This document shows positions 41,127 through 50,076 of a DNA stretch of 64,000 nt, piece after piece. Under the pieces are notes generated by a model. It saw nothing but the letters and a program-made list of their open reading frames with translations. It made no database searches and was not told the DNA's origin. The first letter of the stretch is position 1. Each line of letters opens with the position of its first letter. This stretch comes from CAWCAL01 sp963695075 (GTDB lineage Bacteria > Actinomycetota > Acidimicrobiia > Acidimicrobiales > CAWCAL01). The stretch is from NCBI GenBank assembly GCA_963695075.1, contig CAVOFR010000007.1, positions 1,984,001-2,048,000 of the forward strand, written 5' to 3'. Made by a program: the position numbers and the translations under genes.

Positions 41127-42162
41127 CGGATGGATCTGTCCGCTGCCGCTGCGCGACTACGAGCGCGTCACGCTCGGCCACGGTGGTGGCGGCACCCTCA
41201 CCGCCGAGCTCGTCGAGCACCTGTTCCTGCCCGCCTTCGGCTCGGCGGCCGGCGATGCGTCGATGGATGCCGCGGTGCTCGAGAGCGCAGGCGGCCGGTT
41301 GGCCTTCACCACCGACTCCTACGTGGTCCGCCCGCTCGAGTTCCCCGGGGGCGACATCGGCGCGCTGGCGGTCAACGGCACCGTCAACGACCTGGCGATG
41401 ACCGGCGCCCAACCCCTGGCTCTCTCGGCCGGTTTCGTCCTCGAGGAAGGCCTGGAACTGGTGACCCTGGCTCGCATAGCCGGATCGATGGGCACCGCGG
41501 CCGACCTCGCCGGGACGGCCATCGCGGCCGGCGACACCAAGGTCGTGGAGTCCGGGCGGGCCGACGGGATGTACATAACGACCGCCGGTGTCGGCCTCGT
41601 TCCTCCCGGCGTGGACGTCCGGCCCACCCGGGCCACGCCGGGGGACCGCTTGATCGTCAGCGGACCCCTCGGCCGCCACGGCATCGCCGTTCTCAGCGAG
41701 CGTGACGGACTGGCCTTCGGCACCGACCTCCGGTCGGACTGTGCGCCGCTCAACGGGTTGGTCGCCTCGATGCTGGCCCTCAACCCCGATGTTCACGTCC
41801 TGCGCGACCTCACCCGCGGCGGGCTGGGCGCCGCGCTGTGCGAGATAGCGGAGACCGCCATGGTGGGGGTTCGCTACGACGAGGCGTCGCTGCCGATTCC
41901 GGCGGCCGTCTCGGCCGCGTGCGGGTTCCTCGGTCTCGATCCGACCCACGTCGCCAACGAGGGCACACTCGTCGCGTTCGTCGATCCCGACGAGTGTGAC
42001 GAGGTGCTCGAGGGCATGCGCCGACACGAGCAGGGCAGGGACGCGACGATCATCGGCGAGGTCGTCGCCGACCACCCCGGCGTGGTGGTGGCCAGGACGC
42101 CCCTGGGGACCAATCGCATCGCCGATCGCCCGCTGGGCGAGCAGCTGCCACGAATCTGCTGA
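41119..42162 (+). CDS. hypE: Hydrogenase maturation protein HypE
   Basis: A 347-residue PurM-like enzyme with GHGGGGTLTAELVEHLF, FTTDSYVVRPLEFPGGDIG, NDLAMTGAQPLALSAGF, LTRGGLGAALCEIAE and the C-terminal PRIC whose Cys receives carbamoyl and is dehydrated to thiocyanate. GTG 41119 overlaps hypD by eight bases. It is the last gene of the operon. hypA and hypB, needed for nickel insertion, are not in the window. Confidence 0.94.
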   Translation: MTDGWICPLPLRDYERVTLGHGGGGTLTAELVEHLFLPAFGSAAGDASMDAAVLESAGGRLAFTTDSYVVRPLEFPGGDIGALAVNGTVNDLAMTGAQPLALSAGFVLEEGLELVTLARIAGSMGTAADLAGTAIAAGDTKVVESGRADGMYITTAGVGLVPPGVDVRPTRATPGDRLIVSGPLGRHGIAVLSERDGLAFGTDLRSDCAPLNGLVASMLALNPDVHVLRDLTRGGLGAALCEIAETAMVGVRYDEASLPIPAAVSAACGFLGLDPTHVANEGTLVAFVDPDECDEVLEGMRRHEQGRDATIIGEVVADHPGVVVARTPLGTNRIADRPLGEQLPRIC

Positions 42163-42210
42163 GCGGTGCGACGGGCGGGGCCCGACGATGATCCGCCGCG
42201 CCGTGAGCCA

Positions 42211-42405
42211 CTAGGCAGCAGGTTGATTCGGGCTCGTCACGTCGACCCCGCCGAAGACCGCGATGGCGGTCAACGTCGCGCTCTCGCCGGGAGTGACGCC
42301 GGTGAGATCGAAGTCACCTCCGCCGGCCAACGCGAAGGCCGTCTCTCTCGTCCACCCGTCGGCGAGCATCCGCTCACCGAAACTGCCGAATACCGCACCG
42401 TTCAT
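42211..42405 (-). CDS. Small LiaF/DUF1707-like protein
   Basis: A 64-residue protein with a strong ribosome binding site (GGGGAGG about four bases before the ATG). The C-terminal LTAIAVFGGVDVTSP resembles the repeated FGG(V/I)xV unit of cell-wall-active-antibiotic response (LiaF-type) proteins; the middle GGGDFDLTGV fits the same fold. It is much shorter than usual members and lacks membrane segments, so it may be a fragment or a free domain. Convergent with hypE. Confidence 0.55.
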   Translation of the reverse strand: MNGAVFGSFGERMLADGWTRETAFALAGGGDFDLTGVTPGESATLTAIAVFGGVDVTSPNQPAA

Positions 42406-42619
42406 GGGACCTCCCCAGATCGTCGATCATTCTCTCAGATGTCCCGTAGCGCCTCGCGCCTGGCCCGTCGCGAGGCCGGATGGCGCATGATTCCCCATCG
42501 CTGCACTGTGGTCCGCCATGTCTACCTTTCAATCGATGCGCCACCGCCGAGTATGGACCCTTCGTGGGTCGCTATCATCCTCGACTGCGCCGAGATGCGA
42601 CGCCGAAAGGACAACCCCC

Positions 42620-43054
42620 ATGGATCTCCGGAGAGTCAACCCGAAGGGCCTTGTCGCCGCGCTGAGCGTGGCCGCGCTCGCCACGCTCCTCCTCGCCTCA
42701 TGCGGGGATGATGACGACGTCAGCGCCGAGGAGGCTTTCTGCAATGCGGGCGATCAGCTCGAGACCGATGTGAAAGCGCTGGCGTCCCTCGACGTCGTCG
42801 CCGAGGGCACCGACGGGCTCGCTGAGCAATTCGACGCCGTCGAGGCCGATCTGACCGAGTTGAAGGATGCCGGACTGGACGTCGCCTCCGACGAGATCGA
42901 CGCCCTCGACCAGTCGGTCGATGACCTGGGTACGACCATCGACGACCTGGGCGACGAAATCACAGTAGACAACGCGGCCGCCGTCATCTCGGCCATCGGC
43001 GACATCGGGTCGAGCGCAACGGCCGTGTACACCGCTGTGGCCGAGGCCTGCTGA
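42620..43054 (+). CDS. Putative helical lipoprotein
   Basis: A 144-residue lipoprotein: basic start, ALSVAALATLLLASC lipobox, two further cysteines (AFCNAG near the start and the final Cys) and long acidic amphipathic helices (ALDQSVDDLGTTIDDLG) that look like coiled coil. TATCAT at 42573-42578 is a likely -10 with a leader of about 35 nt. Related small lipoproteins are common in actinobacteria; no role is assigned. Confidence 0.75.
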   Translation: MDLRRVNPKGLVAALSVAALATLLLASCGDDDDVSAEEAFCNAGDQLETDVKALASLDVVAEGTDGLAEQFDAVEADLTELKDAGLDVASDEIDALDQSVDDLGTTIDDLGDEITVDNAAAVISAIGDIGSSATAVYTAVAEAC

Positions 43055-43221
43055 CCCGGCGCCATTCTGGATGTGGATGCGCTCGGCGGGACGAACTGCA
43101 ACGTCTCGATGTCCGATAGCTGCGCAACGCGGGATTTGGAGTCACTTCCTCGCCCAAGGCCGAATATGGGGAAACTCAGCCACGTCTCGTGTAGCTGAGC
43201 GCCCCCCATATCCTGCTGAGG

Positions 43222-43761
43222 GTGGAGGACGTGCCGGGCGAGCCGTGGTGCTACGAAGCGGATCTCAACGTCTATGCGAGGTATCTCTGCCGGCACCCCG
43301 AGGATGCAGAGGACATTGCCCACAGCGCGCTCCTAAAAGCGGCTGAGCACATGACCGAGTTTCGTGGTGAGTCGAGCATGCGGACCTGGCTGCACACGAT
43401 CGTCACCAATGAGTGCCGGATGTTGCAGAGACGCACTCCGTCGCTGTCGCTGGATCAGATCGTCGAGAGCGGCCCCGAGGTGCCGCCGCTGCCCGGTGAC
43501 GACACGGGATACCGGCTCGACCCGAGCGGCTCGGCCGAACAGGGCGAACTCAGGGTGCACGCCCTCGCGACACTCCGTCACATGCCTTCGCACTATCGGA
43601 CGGCGCTCTTCCTCCAGTTGGCCCTTCAAATGTCCATCGAGGAGATCGCCGAGGCGCTCGGACGGAGTGTGCCTGCCACGAAGTCGATCCTGTATCGGGC
43701 TCGACGTTCGATGCGTGCGGGTGTCGCAGAGCATCTGGGGCGCGACGCCGATCCTGGCTGA
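43222..43761 (+). CDS. ECF-family RNA polymerase sigma factor
   Basis: A 179-residue sigma factor: region 2 YLCRHPEDAEDIAHSALLKA followed by FRGESSMRTWLHTIVTNECR, and region 4 LATLRHMPSHYRTALFLQLA followed by EEIAEALGRSVPATKSILYR. The first helix of region 2 is shorter than usual, so the GTG start at 43222 could be slightly late. The long linker between regions (about 75-110) is acidic and Pro-rich. No anti-sigma gene is adjacent. Confidence 0.85.
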   Translation: MEDVPGEPWCYEADLNVYARYLCRHPEDAEDIAHSALLKAAEHMTEFRGESSMRTWLHTIVTNECRMLQRRTPSLSLDQIVESGPEVPPLPGDDTGYRLDPSGSAEQGELRVHALATLRHMPSHYRTALFLQLALQMSIEEIAEALGRSVPATKSILYRARRSMRAGVAEHLGRDADPG

Positions 43762-43892
43762 TCCGAAACCGCGTCGGCAGCCTTTCCACGAGACTTCGCG
43801 GAGTAGCGCGCCCTTTTCGGTTCTGATGCATCAGTGGTGGTAGAGATCGACCGTCGTTGGCGATCGGACCCGATGAAGGAGACAGAGCAGCC

Positions 43893-44234
43893 ATGGCGAA
43901 GCACGACAGCGCAATTGTCCATGCGAACTGGGAGGACTCGGTGACGTTCAAGGAGCATGGTCCGTCACCGACCACCCTCATGGAGACACCACGTCTGAAG
44001 GCGGTCCTCGTCGGTCTAAGAGCCGACCAGGCGATCCCCCTCCACCCATCGCCGGAGGCCGTGTACCACTTCTTGCGGGGGAGCGGAACCATGACCGTCG
44101 AAGACGAGACCTTCAGCGTCCGACCTGGAGCCACGGTCGTCGTGCCGGACGGGAGTCGACGCGGGATCCGGGCCGCCTCCGACCTCGTCTTCCTCGGGAC
44201 GACCCTGCCCGCCGGCTCTGAGGGGGCCCGATAG
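43893..44234 (+). CDS. Cupin-domain protein
   Basis: A 113-residue single cupin. Motif 1 region GLRADQAIPLHPSPEAVYHF then LRGSGTMTVEDE, motif 2 VRPGATVVVPDGSRRGIRA. Only one of the usual metal-binding histidines of motif 1 (LHPSPEAVYHFL) is well placed, so metal binding is uncertain. A GGAG lies 11 bases upstream of ATG 43893. It is the last gene before the tRNA-Pro islands. Confidence 0.8.
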   Translation: MAKHDSAIVHANWEDSVTFKEHGPSPTTLMETPRLKAVLVGLRADQAIPLHPSPEAVYHFLRGSGTMTVEDETFSVRPGATVVVPDGSRRGIRAASDLVFLGTTLPAGSEGAR

Positions 44235-44271
44235 CCGGAGCCTGACGGCCTCTGAGGAGGACTCCGTGCTG

Positions 44272-44315
44272 TCGGGATGGGGAGATTTGAACTCCCTACC
44301 CCCCGCTCCCAAAGC
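44272..44315 (-). repeat. tRNA-Pro 3' fragment, outer left attachment site
   Basis: Forty-four bases match the 3' half of tRNA-Pro (54366-54410) up to the anticodon loop, with a few changes. About 65 bp to its right also match the sequence right of the second fragment (49129 onward), including ATTTGGGGCCTGGTAAGGGC. It marks the left border of a former element. Confidence 0.75.
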
Positions 44316-44520
44316 GCCCAAGGACAGACCCGCGATCGAGCGGATTTGGGGCCTGGTAAGGGCAGGAGGGGTTTCGGCCCGCCCGCATGGTTACGGCTGG
44401 GGACTGCTGTCTGCCGGTGCTTCGCGTTCGCATCCGCGGTTCGATGAGCACCGCTCCCTCCGGCGGCCGCAACCGGACCATCGTGCGTGATCCGCCGGCA
44501 TGTGGGCGTAGGCTTGCCGC

Positions 44521-44951
44521 GTGCCCGGATCGCCCGCGGCTGCCGCCGAGTCGCCCAGCCGTCTCAGCCGTGCCGATCGTCGCTCCCAGCTGCTCGACGC
44601 CGCGGGCGAGCTCCTGGTCGAGCGGGGCGCGGCGGCGGTGACCATGGAGCGACTGGCCGAGTGTGCCGAGGTGACAAGGCGCTGCCGTATTCACATTTCG
44701 AAAAGGCCGATCCCGTGCTGGTTGCGCTCCACGAGCGGGAGACCGCCACCTCGCCGTGCGGGTGCTCGAGGCACTCCAGGATCGTCCGAAGCGAGCGGAT
44801 CCCGTCGCGATGGTGATGACCGCGGTCTTCGATGCCGTCGTCGACCGGGGTCAGCTGTTGGGAACCGTGTCGGCTCCCGGGTCGGCGCTGCATGCTCAAG
44901 GCGATCGCGGCCGATGCCATGCGGGTCGCTATCGACGGGTCCTGACGGAGC
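44521..44951 (+). pseudogene. Frameshifted TetR-family regulator
   Basis: From GTG 44521 the frame reads RLSRADRRSQLLDAAGELLV then ERGAAAVTMERLAECAEV, the TetR N-terminal helix-turn-helix. At about 44670 the reading shifts to TKALPYSHFEKADPVLVALH and then again (from 44756) to RVLEALQDRPKRADPVAMVM. The C-terminal ligand domain is truncated by the next gene. Dead by at least two indels. Confidence 0.75.
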
Positions 44952-44967
44952 CACCAGAACCCGTTGG

Positions 44968-45660
44968 TCAGGGGGCGACTGAGGCCGGGGGCACGATGTG
45001 GTGGCGGGTGCGGACTTCGTCGAGGGGTTGGTCCATCATCGTTTCCCATTTGACGGTTTGGATGTTGGGGGTCCGGCGGCCGAGCTGCCAGCCCTCGGTG
45101 ATGGCGTCCATGACCGGGACGATCATCCGCGGATCGACGAAGGTCATGCGGGTGGTGACGACGGAGATCCACATGCCGAAGTAGGGGAACCGCTGTTGGG
45201 CGAGGCAGAACGCCTGCACCGCGATCTCACCCAGTCCGGACGAGTCGTACCCGGTGAGGACGTGCTGGAAGTCGTGCGACTGGAATCCCCGCAGGATGGC
45301 GTACTTCAGTGGCTCGGGCATCCCGTCGAGCTGGCCCTGGCTTTCGAGGTACTCGTGGAACTGCCGGTAGTCCATGGCGATTTGAGCGGCGAGGTCGTTG
45401 TCGACGATCCACCCGTGGTAGGTGCGGCCCAGGGTTCCGGAGGGAAGCTCGGCGAGGGCGTCGAGGTCGACCGGCTCGGCGTAGTGGCCTTCGTCGACGA
45501 ACGCCGCGATGTCCGGGTCGGCGAGGAACTGCTCGACGTAGCTGTCTTTCACGTCATCGGGGGCGTGGGCCCACCATTGGTTGAACAGGAAGTGAACGGG
45601 ATTGCCCGCCGGGTCGTTGAACGTGTTGACGAGGAGCTTGGCGAAGTCGTCGCTGATCAT
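44968..45660 (-). CDS. COQ4-family protein
   Basis: A 230-residue protein with the COQ4 metal site SHDFQHVLTGYDSSGLGE (H129, D130, H133, E145) and the surrounding LGRTYHGWIVDNDL and PFYFGMWIS-like context. COQ4 proteins act in ubiquinone biosynthesis as a ring-modifying or scaffold protein. Actinobacteria mostly use menaquinone, so the copy here probably has another role, perhaps with lipids or another quinone. It lies inside the tRNA-Pro island, next to an FAD oxidoreductase on the same strand. Confidence 0.82.
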   Translation of the reverse strand: MISDDFAKLLVNTFNDPAGNPVHFLFNQWWAHAPDDVKDSYVEQFLADPDIAAFVDEGHYAEPVDLDALAELPSGTLGRTYHGWIVDNDLAAQIAMDYRQFHEYLESQGQLDGMPEPLKYAILRGFQSHDFQHVLTGYDSSGLGEIAVQAFCLAQQRFPYFGMWISVVTTRMTFVDPRMIVPVMDAITEGWQLGRRTPNIQTVKWETMMDQPLDEVRTRHHIVPPASVAP

Positions 45661-45715
45661 GGTTGTCTACGGTGACGTAACCATACCCGCAGGTCCACCG
45701 CTGCGACGGACGCCG

Positions 45716-47119
45716 TCACGCCCCGTCGCCCGGCAGCGGCTCTCCGGCGAGTGCGGCCATCCGAGCGAGGCCGTCCTCGGCGTGGTAAGCCAGCCGAGCG
45801 GACGCGGCTTCGACCGCGGGAGCGTCGCGTTGTGACGGTTCGACGCGCGACGGATTGAGGGCGCAGCCGTTCGCCCATGCCGCGATGTCAGGTTCGGCAC
45901 CGTACGTTCGGGCGGCGACGGTCCCACGAACCTGCATCCTCGCCCAGTCGGCGGGGCTGTCGGGGAGGGTGTTGGGCGGACACAGTCGGTTGCGTTCTCG
46001 GTCGTCGTCGCGGGTCGCCTCGACATACCCGGCCAGGGCCGCACAGAAGCACGGAAAGCCGACCCGGATCGTCTGGAGTCGGATCGTGTCCGGTCCCCAG
46101 ATGGGGACCATCGGTGGGTACTGGAGTCCGGACGCGGCGCAGTGGACGATGAGCGAGTCCGGAGCCAGCGCGACCGACCCGCCGTCGAGGACGATGCTGT
46201 CGCGGGTCACCTGCTTGACATGGCCCAGGCGAACGACGTCCTCGACGCGGCGCAGCAGATCGAGCTCCCACTCGCCGAGGGTGGGCGCCTTGGCCATCGT
46301 CGGCGTGAGGTCTCTGTCAATCCTGAGCATCACGCCGGCAGCTTCGAGACGCAGGAAGAGATCGTCGAGCGATTCGGCGGCGGCCGCCGCTGCCATCGTG
46401 TCCGCAGCGAGACCGAGCGCCACCGCCGGGTCGGGTTGGACGATGGCGCGGTTGACCATCCAGGGCTCACGCGGTCGCACCCAGACGATCCGGTCCGGGT
46501 GGACTCCGTTCCCCAACAGCCAGACGATTCCGTCGGTGGCGGTCTTCCCCGAACCGACGATCACATATCTCGTCGCCGGCTCGGACAGCTCGGCGAGCTC
46601 GTTGATGGCGACGACGCGGGCGCCCTCACCCACGCCGAAGGGCGGGGCCGTCGTCGCAGGAATCGTTGGCGACAGGTAGGTCCCGTCCACCACACGGCGC
46701 CGCACTTCGACCCCAATGGTCGCGCCCGACACGCGGGATGTCACGAGATGCGAGGATCCTTCGGTGTGGTACTCGCTTCCCCCGAGGAAGGTGACGCGAC
46801 CCGAACCGATGAAGCGCCGATGCAGGATGTCGTCGTAGTACGCCTGGATCTCGGGCTGACGAGCCCGCTCCTGGAGTCCCGCCTCCGGGCCCCTCTGCTG
46901 GATGGCCCCGCTGCCGAGCACGGTCGACGCGACGCCGTAGAACACCGACGCCTGGTGGAGCTGCACGAATGGATACGCGTTCTGCCAGTGCCCCCCGGCC
47001 ATGTGTTGACGGTCGACGAGTGTGACGTGCACGTCCGCGTGATCGATCAGGGCATCGGTGAACGCCATCCCCATGGCTCCCGCGCCCACGACCAGGTAAT
47101 CGGTCTCCAGAGATGCCAT
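45716..47119 (-). CDS. FAD/NAD(P)-binding oxidoreductase
   Basis: A 467-residue flavoprotein: N-terminal YLVVGAGAMGMAFTDALI, HMAGGHWQNAYPFVQLHQAS (close to flavin monooxygenases), a second nucleotide site YVIVGSGKTATDGIVWLL, and a C-terminal domain with IVHCAASGLQYPP. It probably hydroxylates or oxidises a small substrate. ATG 47119 drops nine poor residues of the longer frame. Located 55 bp upstream of the COQ4-like gene on the same strand, probably one operon. Confidence 0.82.
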   Translation of the reverse strand: MASLETDYLVVGAGAMGMAFTDALIDHADVHVTLVDRQHMAGGHWQNAYPFVQLHQASVFYGVASTVLGSGAIQQRGPEAGLQERARQPEIQAYYDDILHRRFIGSGRVTFLGGSEYHTEGSSHLVTSRVSGATIGVEVRRRVVDGTYLSPTIPATTAPPFGVGEGARVVAINELAELSEPATRYVIVGSGKTATDGIVWLLGNGVHPDRIVWVRPREPWMVNRAIVQPDPAVALGLAADTMAAAAAAESLDDLFLRLEAAGVMLRIDRDLTPTMAKAPTLGEWELDLLRRVEDVVRLGHVKQVTRDSIVLDGGSVALAPDSLIVHCAASGLQYPPMVPIWGPDTIRLQTIRVGFPCFCAALAGYVEATRDDDRERNRLCPPNTLPDSPADWARMQVRGTVAARTYGAEPDIAAWANGCALNPSRVEPSQRDAPAVEAASARLAYHAEDGLARMAALAGEPLPGDGA

Positions 47120-47413
47120 CGACACGGTGCCCGGCCTCCGCAGCAAGGACGAGGATCGGACACGATCCTATGCGCTCCTCTGGACGAGCCCTCGGGCCCG
47201 GGCGTCCCGGCAACCTTCTCGTGCGCCGACCGCGTGTGCCGGCGTCGTCGGTGGTCACCCGATCGGCGGGCTGCCCTTTCCGTCGTTTGCCGGTCTCCAA
47301 CGCCGATCCTGGCCGACGGACGAGGCGCGCGATTCCGAGCCGAAGACCGCGGTTGCAGTTTGGGATCGAATGCGTCACGCTGACAAATGGTCGTCGACCA
47401 GGGAGGGCGTGCC

Positions 47414-47704
47414 ATGGGGTTCGTGCAGATCATCGAGCTGAAGACGGAACGTTTCGATGAGGTCGAAGCGCTCCACGAGCAGTGGCTCGCGGACACCGAG
47501 GGGACACGGACGGCCGTGTCGGAGCGGATCTGTCGCGACCGCGACGATGCCGGAAAGTATCTGATCATCGTCGAGTTTCCGTCGCATGAGGCGGCGATGG
47601 CAAACAATGATCTGCCTGCCACGAGCCGAATCGCCGAGGGTTTCGCCGCTGTCGCGGACGAGCCGCCGGTGTTCCGGAACCTCGATCTCGTCCGAAGCGA
47701 CTGA
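47414..47704 (+). CDS. Small conserved hypothetical (dimeric alpha-beta barrel-like)
   Basis: A 96-residue protein: GFVQIIELKTERFDEVEALH at the start, AGKYLIIVEFPSHEAAMANN in the middle, VADEPPVFRNLDLV at the end. The pattern of strands resembles antibiotic-biosynthesis-monooxygenase/Dabb folds; no active site is visible. GGAGGG eight bases upstream supports ATG 47414. Divergent from the FAD oxidoreductase. Confidence 0.75.
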   Translation: MGFVQIIELKTERFDEVEALHEQWLADTEGTRTAVSERICRDRDDAGKYLIIVEFPSHEAAMANNDLPATSRIAEGFAAVADEPPVFRNLDLVRSD

Positions 47705-48112
47705 GAGCGGGTTCGAGGCCGTTGGCGGCTGCCTCGACGGAGACCGATAGCGGTTGGTGCTCTGGCGCCCGACGCGGGCGTCGCAGTCGTGCACGAGCAT
47801 GTCGAGGTCGCAGGGTCTGCTGATCGTCGCCGGGTTGGATGTTCCGCATCGAGCCCGGGCGGCGGCAACGTCCCTGCGATTCCTACCCTGCGTCAGGACT
47901 ATTCGGTCGTTGTGCCCTCGGTCGGTTCGGGTGGGTAGTTCTCGGCCGGGGCGTCGGATCGCTACGAGCGGGTACGTTCCCCGCAACACAGAACCCGCAA
48001 CTGCATGGTCAGGCGCTCTGAATCGGAAGGTCCGCCGCACGGCGGGTCTACGGACCTTGACCATCAAGAGGGGCCGGAACAATCTCCGATGAGGGCGGGC
48101 TTGGGGGCGGTC
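47705..48112. other. 408-bp stretch without a supported gene
   Basis: Frames on both strands are short or compositionally poor. I recognise no family or clear signal apart from the start region of the next lipoprotein gene. Confidence 0.4.
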
Positions 48113-48652
48113 ATGTCGAGTCGTGCCAGGCTAACTGGGACCCTGCTGGCGGCGTTGGCATTCGCAGCGGTCGCTTGCACTCCACCATCCCCACCAGTCG
48201 TGTGGGATCTCCTCGGACCGATCGGATCGGTGAGCTGCAACGGCACCACGTTCTCGGACATGCCTTGGCCGCCGGGTACTCCCGTCGCCGGCTCGGTGAC
48301 GATCAGTTCAGACTCCACGGAGCTGACGATAGATGTGGAACTCGACGCGGGCCCGCCTGTGGACTACTCAATCGAAGTGTGGGAGACGGGGGTGCAGTGC
48401 GGCTCTGACAACGACGCGAATACTGGTGTGATTCTCACGACCGATGGCACGGGTGCGGGTTCGGCGACCGTTACAATCGACCTTCCTTCCTTGTCGCTCG
48501 GCGGCGCGACGATCGGGGACGGTCTTGGGACCGAGTGCGTGGCCGTCGTCCTGGACGACAGCTTGAGCACTGCATTCGGTGACCGGTATGTCACGCCCGG
48601 GTCGCCGATCAGCGGCAGCGACCGGACAGGGTGTTGGCCACCGATCCCCTGA
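48113..48652 (+). CDS. Putative lipoprotein of the Cys-Thr-Pro-Pro group
   Basis: A 179-residue lipoprotein with signal LLAALAFAAVAC followed by TPPSPP, as in the lipoproteins at 4458 and 5315. The mature part is beta-rich and Thr/Ser-rich (VAGSVTISSDSTELTIDVEL) with four cysteines. An ATG 24 bases upstream (48089) is possible. Function unknown. It is the last recognisable gene of the left tRNA-Pro island. Confidence 0.7.
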   Translation: MSSRARLTGTLLAALAFAAVACTPPSPPVVWDLLGPIGSVSCNGTTFSDMPWPPGTPVAGSVTISSDSTELTIDVELDAGPPVDYSIEVWETGVQCGSDNDANTGVILTTDGTGAGSATVTIDLPSLSLGGATIGDGLGTECVAVVLDDSLSTAFGDRYVTPGSPISGSDRTGCWPPIP

Positions 48653-48770
48653 CTCTGATCGCACGGCCGAACGGGTGCTCCCCCCTGTAACACAGCACCC
48701 ACAACTGCATGACGACGTGCGCCACCACCGGCATTCGGTTCTTGTCGTGGGTCGAGACCGACGACGGACG

Positions 48771-48984
48771 GTCAAGGCCGGCACCGTCAGGTGGCGCCCG
48801 GTCAGTCCTCCATTCCACCTGACGGGGCCATGAGAGCCGAAGCTCTCCTCTTCGGAGCCCGTCTGGGGTCGACATACGACACAGCGTTGTTGAGCCTGAG
48901 TCCTTCTGCACCGGCGACTGCACTGCCGACTGCACCATCCCGCGCGTAAGGCTTGTGGGCGTCTGGGGCGTATCGGGTACGGGG
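48771..48984. repeat. Dispersed direct repeat, copy 1
   Basis: This segment is repeated at 50503-50788 with high identity, for example CCATGAGAGCCGAAGCTCTC and GTTGTTGAGCCTGAGTCCTT. Copy 2 has about 85 extra bases inside. No convincing protein is encoded. One copy lies in each tRNA-Pro island, so it may be a shared element end or a small non-autonomous unit. Confidence 0.8.
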
Positions 48985-49128
48985 ACCGTAGGACCTCCGG
49001 ACTACGCGCAACACGCGCGCACGCCAAATCGGTGCAAACCAGCGAATGGCCCATATTCGAGCCCTGGTTTGGTGTTCCTCGTGTCGGGATGGGGAGATTT
49101 GAACTCCCGACCCCCTGCTCCCAAAGCA
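48983..49128 (-). repeat. Middle tRNA-Pro attachment site (tRNA fragment plus flank)
   Basis: This matches 54263-54410 almost exactly: a flank with GGACCGTAGGACCTCCGGAC and the 3' half of tRNA-Pro (49084-49128) ending at the anticodon loop. It separates two islands of 4.8 and 5.3 kb. To its right the sequence resembles that right of the fragment at 44272. Confidence 0.85.
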
Positions 49129-49569
49129 CCCAAGAGCCGACCCACGATCGAGGGAATTTGGGGCCTGGTAAGGGCAAGACGGGCTTCGGCCAGGCCGCTG
49201 GGGACGGCTGCTGACCGTTGTTTGCCGGTGCTACGCGCGCATGGCGCAGCGCGAGAGGGAGCGCCGCCGGAGGGTGCTCTGCGGTCACAGCCGACTGAGC
49301 GATTGACCCTTGAGCAGTCTGAGCGGTGTGAGGGTTCACGTCGGAGGACCGATCCGACGCAACTCCGAGTGGCGGCTGGCTAGCTAGTGGGGGTTCGTGT
49401 CGAAGGAGCAAAGCGACAGCGTGGCAGACGCGATTCATGTGAGGCACTCAGCGACAGCTGGTCCGTTTCGCTGGTTCGCGATCAGCGTGATGGGCTGATC
49501 GCGGGCCGGGCGGTTTCTTCTTGTGCATTCTGCCCAATGAGCGCATGATCCGGGTGTCGACAGTGGCAT
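49129..49569. other. Island left end without a supported gene
   Basis: The first 65 bp match the sequence beside the left tRNA-Pro fragment (44316 onward). The remainder shows no recognisable coding region. Confidence 0.4.
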
Positions 49570-50076
49570 GTGGCCCTGAGCGCATCAGGCTCGGTCTTCG
49601 ACGACGCGAAGGTTGCCGTTGGCCCGGGTGGAACGATGACCGCGAGCGGTTCAAACTTCATGAACGCCACCGGTGCGGCCGCGATAACCGCCGTGCCGGA
49701 TCTCACCTGTTTGGTTGACTGGCCGGACATCACTATCGGTGGCAACTCGACATTCACTGACAACGGCTTCGATATCTTCAACGGCAACAAGCATTGGGGA
49801 CCATCCGGATCCGGCGTTGACTGCGGCGAGGCGATCGACGCTTCGGGTTCTTCGGGTTTGTCACCGCTGTCGATCTCGTCGCATCCTCATATCTGCGCGG
49901 CGTTTAGCGAACCGAACCCGGTCTTTCCTTTCTTGCCTATCCCTCAACCGGAGTTCGACGAAACATTCACCTCCTGGGACGTCGAAGGGGTCTTCGACGA
50001 CGGCTCTTGTCCGGACCCGAATCCTCTGTTGATCCCTTACCAGATCGTCTTCTGGCGAGACATCACGGCCGACTAG
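49570..50076 (+). CDS. Hypothetical secreted-type protein, possibly N-terminally truncated
   Basis: A 168-residue frame from GTG 49570, with an in-frame TGA 27 bases upstream. Composition is Asn/Gly/Thr/Ser-rich with four cysteines (DLTCLVDWPDITIGG, GVDCGEAID, HPHICAAFSE, DDGSCPDPN), typical of exported beta-rich proteins. No signal peptide is encoded, so the 5' part may have been lost. No family recognised. Confidence 0.45.
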   Translation: MALSASGSVFDDAKVAVGPGGTMTASGSNFMNATGAAAITAVPDLTCLVDWPDITIGGNSTFTDNGFDIFNGNKHWGPSGSGVDCGEAIDASGSSGLSPLSISSHPHICAAFSEPNPVFPFLPIPQPEFDETFTSWDVEGVFDDGSCPDPNPLLIPYQIVFWRDITAD

